A DNA stretch of 8,399 bases from positions 1 through 8,399 of the forward strand of contig JAIROQ010000117.1 in NCBI GenBank assembly GCA_031257455.1, read 5' to 3'. This document shows, in pieces, positions 1 to 6,005 of the stretch. The notes under the pieces were generated by a model. That model saw nothing but the letters and a program-made list of their open reading frames with translations, was not told the DNA's origin and searched no databases. The stretch comes from Prevotellaceae bacterium. Lineage in GTDB: Bacteria > Bacteroidota > Bacteroidia > Bacteroidales > UBA932. The stretch's first letter is position 1, and each line of letters begins with the position of its first letter. Position numbers and translations under genes: made by a program.

Positions 1-1
1 T

Positions 2-235
2 CTCCGGCCAGACATCAAAACCGGCCAGACATACATAGACAATGCCCGAGAGAAAGCCCTGCACAAAATATACCAAATCTGGGACGCACAGGAGAAAAAG
101 ATGCAAAACCTCTCTCCCGTCGACATAACAGGCAGCAAAGACAAGGACGAAATCCGCAGGCAAGTGGAACGCATATCTAAGGAAACCGTGAAAGCCGTAG
201 AGCCCGTCTTCAAAGAATTAGGAATAAACTATTAG
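2..235 (+). CDS. 3' end of an unrecognised protein (77 residues visible, 5' truncated by window edge)
   Basis: An open frame runs from the left edge to a TAG stop at 233-235 without interruption; the start lies outside the window. The visible 77 residues begin LRPDIKTGQTYIDNAR and end EPVFKELGINY. The tail is hydrophilic and rich in Lys, Glu, Asp and Arg, and looks mostly helical (for example DEIRRQVERISKETVKAVEP). There is no membrane segment and no motif I recognise, so I assign no function. A good rho-independent terminator on the same strand (358-385) supports a real transcript ending here. The gene converges on the leftward tRNA-Leu. It could be an ordinary chromosomal gene or the edge of an element inserted next to the tRNA; the fragment is too short to decide. 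Confidence 0.6.
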   Translation, partial: LRPDIKTGQTYIDNAREKALHKIYQIWDAQEKKMQNLSPVDITGSKDKDEIRRQVERISKETVKAVEPVFKELGINY

Positions 236-357
236 TTTTTGTTTTTTTGTTAATTACAAAATGTTGTGACTTGATTGCATTCTTTGAAATTTTGTGGTAG
301 CTTTTGAACAGGAATTCCTCAGAGAAACGGCAGATGAAATTGAGATTTGATTGTATT

Positions 358-385
358 CGCCTCCGGTAGGAGGCGTTTTTATTTT
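358..385 (+). terminator. Rho-independent terminator of the left-edge gene
   Basis: A perfect 7-bp stem, CGCCTCC / GGAGGCG, closes a 4-base loop (GGTA) and is followed at once by TTTTTATTTT. It is oriented for the rightward partial gene, about 120 bases past its stop codon. The bases between stop and hairpin (236-357) are AT-rich and show no open frame or recognisable RNA. Confidence 0.85.
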
Positions 386-441
386 CTGAGATGGGTAGAT
401 TTTGTGTTATAACATAAATCATTCCCAAATCTATTCCCACC
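386..441. repeat. Nested inverted repeat between two converging terminators
   Basis: TGGGTAGATTT (392-402) is the reverse complement of AAATCTA-TT-CCCA (427-439), apart from a two-base TT bulge. This outer pair encloses a second palindrome centred at 409/410: the perfect core TGTTATAACA (405-414), extended by one G-T wobble and three more pairs. ATTCCCA also occurs twice, at 421-427 and 433-439. The tract lies exactly between the rightward terminator (358-385) and the leftward tRNA terminator (442-472). It may be a cruciform-prone spacer or part of an RNA; the sequence gives no functional label. Confidence 0.45.
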
Positions 442-472
442 AAATAAAAAAGCATCTGCTTTTCAGATGCTT
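442..472 (-). terminator. Rho-independent terminator downstream of tRNA-Leu
   Basis: Read leftward, AAGCATCTG, a 5-base loop AAAAG and CAGATGCTT form a perfect 9-bp stem, followed by TTTTTATTTG. It begins 15 bases past the 3' end of the tRNA and ends that transcript. Confidence 0.88.
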
Positions 473-486
473 CTTCATCACCATCG

Positions 487-570
487 TGCCCGGAACAAGA
501 TTCGAACTTGCACACCGAAACCGGCGCTACCCCCTCAAAGTAGTGTGTCTACCAATTCCACCATCCGGGC
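487..570 (-). tRNA. tRNA-Leu, anticodon GAG
   Basis: Read leftward from 570, the 84-base sequence folds as a class II (long variable arm) tRNA. The acceptor stem is GCCCGGA / TCCGGGC. The D-arm contains the leucine-type GTGGAATTGGTAGAC block. The anticodon stem CTACT / GGTAG closes the loop TTGAGGG, giving anticodon GAG, which decodes CUC and CUU. A long variable arm follows (CGCCG...CGGTG), then the T-arm GCAAG-TTCGAAT-CTTGT. The discriminator base is A, at 487. The next bases are CG, so CCA is not encoded and must be added after transcription. Long arm, anticodon and D-arm together make the leucine assignment secure. A promoter (612-641) lies about 42 bases upstream and a terminator just downstream, so it is a single-gene unit. 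Confidence 0.96.
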
Positions 571-611
571 AATACATCTTCATAACGCATAAAATCTCTT
601 AAAAGGGAGTG

Positions 612-641
612 CAAAGATAATAAAATTTTGGCTAATGCAAG
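612..641 (-). promoter_or_regulatory. Bacteroidota-type promoter for tRNA-Leu
   Basis: On the minus strand TATCTTTG (619-612) matches the Bacteroides -7 consensus TAnnTTTG. An 18-base spacer upstream leads to CTTG (641-638), close to the -33 TTTG element. Transcription would start near 605, about 35 bases before the mature tRNA 5' end. The boxes are read directly; the start site is inferred. Confidence 0.65.
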
Positions 642-655
642 AATGGAAAATGTCG

Positions 656-689
656 TAACTCATAATTTGTAACTCTTCGTTCTTAACTC
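656..689. repeat. Three-unit 14-bp direct repeat (TAACTC on plus, GAGTTA on minus)
   Basis: TAACTC occurs at 656-661, 670-675 and 684-689, at an exact 14-bp period; the eight bases between copies are AT-rich and diverged. The repeat sits between the stop codon of the small exported gene (692) and the tRNA promoter. No terminator hairpin is visible here, so read-through from lptD into the tRNA unit is possible. Confidence 0.6.
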
Positions 690-691
690 TC

Positions 692-1150
692 CTATGGTCT
701 TCGCGGTTCAGGCGGGCGCGGCGGCGTGGGGGCGGGCGGCGGCGGCTGGTTGCGCTGTTTATTCCGGTAATTGATGTAGCCCCGTACATTTTCTTCCACC
801 AGCGCCCCCCAAAAGAAAAGACTGACTGCTGTAGCTATGCCGGTATTTATTTGCATTTGCCGGCGTTCTTCCCGCAATCTTCCGATTATTTCCTGTTCCA
901 TACTGCGAACGGAAAGCAGGTTGCGTTGCGTGAGTACATCGTCATAAGTAGCGTTGGTAAGTAACGGGTCTATGGAAAAATTAAGTTGAACCGGTTTTGC
1001 AATCATGCTATGGTAGAGCGGCAGGAAATAAAACGGCGATACCGGCCTCGCCGCCGGCCGGCTGACGGTCGCCGTATCCTGTGGCATGCGATGCGCCAAA
1101 GCAGGCACGGCTATCAAGAGTAAAAGTAAAAACAGCGGATACTTATACAT
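692..1150 (-). CDS. Small exported/membrane protein of unknown function, encoded directly after lptD
   Basis: I do not recognise the family. From the ATG at 1150 the product is 152 residues. Residues 1-19 (MYKYPLFLLLLLIAVPALA) form a clear signal peptide with an AxA cleavage site. A mature region of about 65 residues follows, then a charged helix (about 84-100, RSMEQEIIGRLREERRQ) and a probable membrane segment (about 101-118, NTGIATAVSLFFWGALV). The tail, about 135-152, is almost all proline and arginine. Another ATG at 1174 would add eight residues (MFTNPNNR) and overlap the lptD stop by 11 bases. I prefer 1150 because it gives a compact signal peptide, an A-rich upstream context and a 13-base gap after lptD. 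The position implies co-transcription with lptD and an envelope role, but that is inference. QDTA (24-27) fits the Bacteroidota O-glycosylation motif. The tail makes 700-755 very GC-rich. Confidence 0.75.
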   Translation of the reverse strand: MYKYPLFLLLLLIAVPALAHRMPQDTATVSRPAARPVSPFYFLPLYHSMIAKPVQLNFSIDPLLTNATYDDVLTQRNLLSVRSMEQEIIGRLREERRQMQINTGIATAVSLFFWGALVEENVRGYINYRNKQRNQPPPPAPTPPRPPEPRRP

Positions 1151-1163
1151 TCTGTTATTTGGA

Positions 1164-3818
1164 TTAGTAAACATAGCTGGCGTGTTTTTCGTACTTCAAT
1201 AAATCGGCTAACATGGATGATTTGGCATTGAAATGAAAATTCCAACTCCGGTAACTTCCGAAGGGCGTCCATGAAACGGCAAATTCAAAACAGTGCAAAT
1301 CATAATGGATATTAAAGGTCGTCATCGTCAATTTCAAATTTTTGAAATCAAAACCCGAATTTATCGACACATTCATTGCCTCCGTCAATTTCACCTGCCC
1401 GTTCAATCCCAGCGACTGTATATAATTTTTTTGTTTTATTCCTATCCCCAACGCATTTTGCGTGTAGCTGGTATTGTAGTTAAACGAATAGTTAAAACCC
1501 AACGACCAGGGCGCTTTGAAGTCCTGGTAGAATTGGTAGTCGGTGTAAAGGTATTCGCCTGTTTCGGGATGATAGTGTGCGATACCGTCCAATGAGGGCG
1601 CATTATTTTTAAATCCGTTTTCCCCGCCCTTGAACTGGTAGCCGAAAGAAAAACCGACAGTAAGCAGCCGCGCAAGCCCCTGTCCGGCGCTTACGGCATA
1701 CCTGCCTATCCTCCTGCCGCCAATATCTACGGCATAGGGGTCGAAAGAAGCATTGACATTTACAGCTACTTTTCCGGCAATATTCGTGTTCATCGACATG
1801 CTTATGTTTGAAAGTTTCATGGAATCCGCCAAGAAGTTGTAACCGCTGCTCATGCTGAGGTTGTCTATCAGTTTCACTTTGCTGGTGCCTCCGTTGACGG
1901 TATCTTTTTTATTGCGTATTTTCATTTCAAGGTTATTGCTCAACGAGAAACTAAGTCCCGCCGAACGTCCCCTGCCGGACGGCTGGTAAACGCCGGCATA
2001 GGAATAATATTCCACATCGGTACTGTCCCTCTGGTAGGTTCTGTAGCCCCTGTTCCAGCCCCACGTCACCAAATCAGGACGGAATGATGCGCTGATGCTC
2101 GGCGATATCATGTGGCGGAAAGCCTGTATAAAGGCATTGCGCCCGAACATAAAAGTCCCGTACAAACGGGTGCTTGCCGAAATACCAAAACTGAGGTCAT
2201 GGCTGAAATGAAGTTCGGAAAAGGATTTGCTCTTTACTTCCTCTACCCTTTTTGTCGAATCGTTATAAGTCCGGGTGAGGTTTTGGAAAAACATGGTCAT
2301 CCCGTAGGTAACGCTGGGGGCAAGTTGGATATGGTTTAATACATTGAATGACGGGAGTTGGATATTGAAATTATGTTTCATGCCGTTCTCCAATTTTCTC
2401 CAGAAGTCGGGGCTTCCCCATTCCGATTCCTTGAAGCGGATTTTATTGTCAAACGTAGTCGAATAGCCCAATGCAAAACGTTCGTAGAAACGTTCCTTGC
2501 CCACTGCATTCTTCCGCTTGAACGGGTAGATAGTGTTCATGGTTAACGTAAGATTGGGCAATGTCAAGGCATACGAACTGTCCTGCATATTCTGGCTGTG
2601 CGTCAGGTTGACCGAAAGGTTGAACGGCGATCCTTCCCATGATTTGCGGAACGAGATACTCGACTGCGCCGTTGATTGCAGCGCCATTTGCGGATTGGCC
2701 TGGCTATTGTGTCTCCGGTACGATGAGGTCATAAACGAAACGCTTGCGCCGAACGACATGTTGGGATTGGCTTTCTGGTCTTGTTGATGCCGCCAGTTGA
2801 TAGAAAACTCGCGCGATGAACTGTAATCGGAAGCGCCTTGCAGCCCCGATACATTTTCCCGCCATTGCAAATTGAAAGATCCGTCGAATTTGTACATTTT
2901 TTTGTAGCGCGACGCCGCTTGAAAGCCGTACGTCCCCAACGTAAAATAATCTGCCGTGAGCGCCAAATCAAAATATTCGCCGAAGACAAAATACCAACCG
3001 ATGCCGGTTACATAAAAACCGCGCGATGCTTCTTCGCCGAACGAAGGGAAAAGAAATCCGCCGCTCCGGTCATTGCGCTTCGGGATAAACCCGAAAGGAA
3101 GAAACAGGGGGGTCGGCACATCTTCGATAACCAAATAGGCCGGGCCGAAAACCGTTTGGCTGTTCGGCTCCGGCGTTATTCTGGCACGCGACAGCTTCAG
3201 GAAAAAATGCGGGTGGGGCGCATCGCAAACGGTATATTTCCCGCCGGCTACATTGATAGCATCATCCGGCATTTTCTTGATGACCGTCCCGTGCAGGTAA
3301 GCATCGCCTTCCTGCGTGAGCACTTCATTAATTCTTGCCTTGCCGGACGAAAAATTATAATGCATGGTTTGCATGGCATACTCTTTCCCGCTTTCTTTCA
3401 TCACCGGCGTACCGACCCATTTTCCGGTGGAATCCTGCCTCCCCGATGCAAAGACTATCCGCGTTTCAAAATTGTATGCCATGTAATCGGCTTTTATTTC
3501 CGTATCGCCGCTTTTTACCGCCACATCGCCGTAGTAATAAATCATCCGTTCCTCCCCGCTAAAATCATAGATGATGGAATCTTTCGCATCGCTGAATACC
3601 GGGTCGTCCAGCGAACTTTCTTTTTGGACGGAAAGGGTATCGGCAGCCGCAGAAAGGGTATCGATAACCGAAGAAAGGGTATCGACAGCCGGCGGAAGGG
3701 GACTGTATAACGTATCCTGCGCGGGAGCTGTCGTGTCGCCGGCGTCACTGTGAAAGCCGCCGGCCGGGCAAGGCAGCAAAAACAGAATAGCGAAAAAATA
3801 TGAATATACCGTTTTCAA
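1164..3818 (-). CDS. lptD: LptD-like LPS-assembly outer-membrane protein (OstA family)
   Basis: LptD is the outer-membrane barrel that, with LptE, inserts lipopolysaccharide into the outer leaflet. This 884-residue product has a signal peptide (about 1-21), a Thr/Ser/Asp-rich spacer (25-80), and an OstA-like jelly-roll domain (about 80-200, including YYYGDVAVKSGDTEIKADYM). A long region of alternating beta strands runs to the C-terminus, as expected for the barrel. PLFLPFGFIPKR (about 237-248) is typical of the family. The usual paired cysteines of proteobacterial LptD are absent: outside the signal peptide only two isolated Cys are obvious, as expected in Bacteroidota. The start is TTG at 3818. 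Upstream in frame there is only TCA and TTA before a TAA stop (3827-3825), and the first in-frame ATG is near residue 92, past the signal peptide. A promoter box at 3870-3863 would give a leader of about 38 bases. The spacer contains a 21-bp repeat creating several DTL motifs. Confidence 0.93.
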   Translation of the reverse strand: MKTVYSYFFAILFLLPCPAGGFHSDAGDTTAPAQDTLYSPLPPAVDTLSSVIDTLSAAADTLSVQKESSLDDPVFSDAKDSIIYDFSGEERMIYYYGDVAVKSGDTEIKADYMAYNFETRIVFASGRQDSTGKWVGTPVMKESGKEYAMQTMHYNFSSGKARINEVLTQEGDAYLHGTVIKKMPDDAINVAGGKYTVCDAPHPHFFLKLSRARITPEPNSQTVFGPAYLVIEDVPTPLFLPFGFIPKRNDRSGGFLFPSFGEEASRGFYVTGIGWYFVFGEYFDLALTADYFTLGTYGFQAASRYKKMYKFDGSFNLQWRENVSGLQGASDYSSSREFSINWRHQQDQKANPNMSFGASVSFMTSSYRRHNSQANPQMALQSTAQSSISFRKSWEGSPFNLSVNLTHSQNMQDSSYALTLPNLTLTMNTIYPFKRKNAVGKERFYERFALGYSTTFDNKIRFKESEWGSPDFWRKLENGMKHNFNIQLPSFNVLNHIQLAPSVTYGMTMFFQNLTRTYNDSTKRVEEVKSKSFSELHFSHDLSFGISASTRLYGTFMFGRNAFIQAFRHMISPSISASFRPDLVTWGWNRGYRTYQRDSTDVEYYSYAGVYQPSGRGRSAGLSFSLSNNLEMKIRNKKDTVNGGTSKVKLIDNLSMSSGYNFLADSMKLSNISMSMNTNIAGKVAVNVNASFDPYAVDIGGRRIGRYAVSAGQGLARLLTVGFSFGYQFKGGENGFKNNAPSLDGIAHYHPETGEYLYTDYQFYQDFKAPWSLGFNYSFNYNTSYTQNALGIGIKQKNYIQSLGLNGQVKLTEAMNVSINSGFDFKNLKLTMTTFNIHYDLHCFEFAVSWTPFGSYRSWNFHFNAKSSMLADLLKYEKHASYVY
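3631..3700 (-). repeat. In-frame 21-bp minisatellite in lptD encoding DTLS heptads
   Basis: On the plus strand three 21-bp units (3631-3651, 3652-3672, 3673-3693) each begin GAAAGGGTATCG, followed by a partial fourth. The period is a multiple of three, so the reading frame is kept and each unit adds a heptad. The translated segment reads VDTLSSVIDTLSAAADTLSV, with Asp at 46, 53 and 60. The array lies in the unstructured segment just after the signal peptide, where length changes should be tolerated. Confidence 0.85.
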
Positions 3819-3843
3819 TAATGATTATTCAAAAATAATGTGC

Positions 3844-3851
3844 TATTTTTG
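3844..3851 (+). promoter_or_regulatory. -7 box (TATTTTTG) for the amidase-mlaD transcript
   Basis: TATTTTTG matches the Bacteroides -7 consensus TAnnTTTG. No good TTTG element is seen 19-21 bases upstream, so the -33 half is weak. The expected start near 3858 lies after the ATG at 3838 and before the ATG at 3910, which decides the start of the amidase. The box faces a second -7 box on the other strand (3870-3863), with 11 bases between them. Confidence 0.6.
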
Positions 3852-3862
3852 CACACAGGTTG

Positions 3863-3893
3863 CAAAGTTAGTTGATTTTTTTTATTCACTAAA
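3863..3893 (-). promoter_or_regulatory. Promoter for the leftward lptD transcript
   Basis: On the minus strand TAACTTTG (3870-3863) matches TAnnTTTG. TTTA (3893-3890) lies 19 bases upstream and differs from the -33 TTTG by one base. Transcription should begin near 3856 and run leftward through the amidase -7 box, giving a leader of roughly 38 bases before the TTG start of lptD. Confidence 0.65.
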
Positions 3894-3909
3894 CTGTTCC
3901 GGCAAAAAG

Positions 3910-5100
3910 ATGATACTAAATTTCAAAAATATTTTACGATGCCTCTGTTTCCTGCTTCCGGCAACAGGCGCAGGGGTGTTACGGGCGCAGGTTGCCGCCG
4001 GCAATATTCAAATCCGTAAAGTAGTTATTGACGCCGGGCATGGCGGCGTAGATCCGGGCGTGGTCGGGAGACAACTGAAAGAAAAAGATGTGGTGCTGGA
4101 CATAGCCCTCAAAGCAGGCGCATTCATCAACGAAGCCCATCCCGATGTCGAAACCATTTACACGCGCGACACCGATATCTTCGTGGAATTGACGGAACGC
4201 ACCAATATCGCTAACCGGAACAATGCGGATTTTTTTATTTCCATTCATGTCAATAGCGTACTGAACCGGAGAAATACGGCTACCGGCGGATTTGAAACGT
4301 ATATTCTGGGGATGGACCAGTCGGACCGGAATATGGAAGTGGCCAAACGGGAAAATGCCGTGATTAGTTATGAAAAAGACTATGCCACCAAATACGAAGG
4401 CTACGACCCGAACTCGCCCGAATCATTCATCATTTTCTCACTCATGCAAAATTCCTATTTCGACCAAAGTTTAATGTTTGCTTCTATGGTGCAGGAGGAA
4501 ATGGATAAAGGCTCGCCGATAAAAAAGAACAGGGGCATTAAACAACAACCCTTATTGGTGATATGGCGTACCGCCATGCCCAGCGTATTGATAGAAGTCG
4601 GTTTCCTTTCCAATCCGGACGAAGAAAACCTGCTGAAAAAAGAAGAAACGCGGGAAAGCATTGCCAAATGTATTGCTACGGCTTTTTCCACCTATAAAGC
4701 ATACTACGAACGGAAACACAAACCGGGCGCGGAAAATAGCGTGAACGTAACTGCCGGCAACGCGGCGGCAACAGTTACCGGAACGACCGGCAACAGCAGT
4801 CCGGCAACAACAACGCCAGCGGCAAGTACGAAAAAGACCTTCTCCACTGCGTCAAAATCACCCGTCACTTATGCCGTACAGGTTTTCGTTCTGTCCGTAA
4901 GGCGACCGGTGAATGCCGCAGAGTTCCAAAGTCTGGAAAATGTCCGCTGCTTTCCTGATGAACAATTGTTCAAATATACCACCGGCCATTACGAAACGGA
5001 AGAACAGGCGCAGGCCGCATGCAGCAAGTTGCGTAAAGAATACCCCCGCGCTTTCGTAGTAGCCATTCAAGACAACAGAATTATTAAACCAACAAAATAA
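3910..5100 (+). CDS. Secreted N-acetylmuramoyl-L-alanine amidase (Amidase_3) with C-terminal SPOR domain
   Basis: This zinc enzyme cuts the bond between N-acetylmuramic acid and L-alanine in peptidoglycan and probably splits the septum in the periplasm. From the ATG at 3910 it has 396 residues: a signal peptide (1-27, ending GVLRAQ), the Amidase_3 domain (about 36-266), a Thr/Ala/Ser-rich linker (about 275-318) and a SPOR domain (about 319-392, from TYAVQVFVL). The zinc ligands are visible as His44 (DAGHGG), Glu58 (KEKD) and His113 (SIHVNS), with catalytic Glu229 in LIEVGFLSN. A long insertion between His113 and Glu229 (around EKDYATKYEGYDPNSPESF) corresponds to the autoinhibitory helix region of AmiA/B/C-type enzymes, which suggests control by an EnvC-like LytM activator. 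SPOR domains bind denuded septal glycan. An in-frame ATG at 3838 would add 24 residues but lies upstream of the -7 box and would bury the signal peptide. mlaD follows after five bases. Confidence 0.94.
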   Translation: MILNFKNILRCLCFLLPATGAGVLRAQVAAGNIQIRKVVIDAGHGGVDPGVVGRQLKEKDVVLDIALKAGAFINEAHPDVETIYTRDTDIFVELTERTNIANRNNADFFISIHVNSVLNRRNTATGGFETYILGMDQSDRNMEVAKRENAVISYEKDYATKYEGYDPNSPESFIIFSLMQNSYFDQSLMFASMVQEEMDKGSPIKKNRGIKQQPLLVIWRTAMPSVLIEVGFLSNPDEENLLKKEETRESIAKCIATAFSTYKAYYERKHKPGAENSVNVTAGNAAATVTGTTGNSSPATTTPAASTKKTFSTASKSPVTYAVQVFVLSVRRPVNAAEFQSLENVRCFPDEQLFKYTTGHYETEEQAQAACSKLRKEYPRAFVVAIQDNRIIKPTK

Positions 5101-5105
5101 CCGTT

Positions 5106-6005
5106 ATGCAAATCAGAAAAGAAATTAAAATAGGAATTTATGCAGTCGTAATTATAATAGGTATGTACTGGCTGTTCAATTTTCTTAAAGGCGAAGATAT
5201 TTTCAATACCCATGCGACCTATTATATCAGCTACGACAGAGTGGACGGCCTGTCGGCTTCTTCGCCGGTATTCCTGAAAGGATTGAAAATAGGCGTTATT
5301 TCCGATATAACATACGAAGAAGACGGGCAACAGTTTCTGGTATCCGTACAGGTAAAGAAGGCTTATCATATTCCCGACAATTCCGTAGCGGAAATTTTTT
5401 CGACCGGCCTGATGAGCGGAAACGGTATCCGTATCTTGCCCGGCAACAGCCCTGTTATCGCCGCCTCGAAAAGCCGCCTGGCGTCAAGCATTGCGCCGGA
5501 CATTATAAGTTCGCTGACACCGCTGAAAGAGCAGACGGAAGCGCTGCTCGCCAACCTGAATACCACTATCACCGCCGTAAATAATATATTGACCGATGAA
5601 ACGCAAAAAAATCTGGAAGCAAGCATGAGCAGTTTGCGGAAAAGTTTGCAACATATCGAACAAATTACCGGAACGCTTGGCGCGAAAAACGGACACCTGA
5701 ATAATACGCTGGAAAATCTGGACGCTTTCTCCTCCGCGTTGCGCAACAACAATGAAAACATACATAAGATAACGGCTAATTTCGCGCAGTTTTCCGACAC
5801 GCTTCGCCGGGCTGATATAAAAACAACCATTGACCGGTTGAACGTATTGTTGGCGCAAGCCGGCGATACCAGCGGAACGGTGGGACAGCTGCTGCAAAAT
5901 GATGCATTGTACCGCCACCTGACTGCTACCTTGAACAGTCTGGATGAACTGATTAAAGACCTGCAAAAAAATCCGAAAAAATATGTGCGACTGTCTTTAT
6001 TCTAA
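5106..6005 (+). CDS. mlaD: MlaD-like MCE-domain protein, inner-membrane anchored
   Basis: MCE proteins form ring assemblies in the periplasm that carry phospholipids between the membranes, normally with an MlaE-type permease and an MlaF-type ATPase. The 299-residue product has a short cytoplasmic N-terminus, one membrane segment (about 9-27, IGIYAVVIIIGMYWLFNFL), and a single MCE domain (about 36-116) with the family pattern VDGLSASSPVFLKGLKIGVI (46-65) and LMSGNGIRILPG (102-113). A long, mostly helical periplasmic region (about 135-290) follows, with the SGTVGQLLQNDALY motif near 256-269, ending in NPKKYVRLSLF as in other Bacteroidota members. The start lies five bases after the amidase stop, so the two are probably co-transcribed and perhaps translationally coupled. 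No mlaE or mlaF is in the window, so the permease and ATPase must be encoded elsewhere. The symbol marks the family; orthology to E. coli MlaD is not shown. Confidence 0.9.
   Translation: MQIRKEIKIGIYAVVIIIGMYWLFNFLKGEDIFNTHATYYISYDRVDGLSASSPVFLKGLKIGVISDITYEEDGQQFLVSVQVKKAYHIPDNSVAEIFSTGLMSGNGIRILPGNSPVIAASKSRLASSIAPDIISSLTPLKEQTEALLANLNTTITAVNNILTDETQKNLEASMSSLRKSLQHIEQITGTLGAKNGHLNNTLENLDAFSSALRNNNENIHKITANFAQFSDTLRRADIKTTIDRLNVLLAQAGDTSGTVGQLLQNDALYRHLTATLNSLDELIKDLQKNPKKYVRLSLF

Noticed and set aside
402..602. 66-residue rightward open frame
   Set aside because: It runs across the tRNA-Leu gene and its terminator on the opposite strand, so it cannot be a real coding region.
700..755. 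G-quadruplex in the GC-rich tail of the small exported gene
   Set aside because: Only three runs of three or more G are present on the plus strand; the GC-richness is explained by proline and arginine codons.
3631..3700. Common origin of the lptD minisatellite and the 21-bp array downstream of dnaA
   Set aside because: Both have a 21-bp period and contain GAAAG, but the rest of the units (GGGTATCG versus TTTCCACTCGTGATTG) do not align; the shared period is probably coincidence.
2838..3710. 290-residue rightward open frame antisense to lptD
   Set aside because: It lies wholly inside the well-supported lptD gene, has a basic, domain-free composition typical of antisense shadows, and has no promoter or signal.
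3740..3818. Lipobox in the LptD-like signal peptide (LLPC)
   Set aside because: Proline precedes the cysteine, which does not fit the lipobox, and LptD is a barrel, not a lipoprotein.
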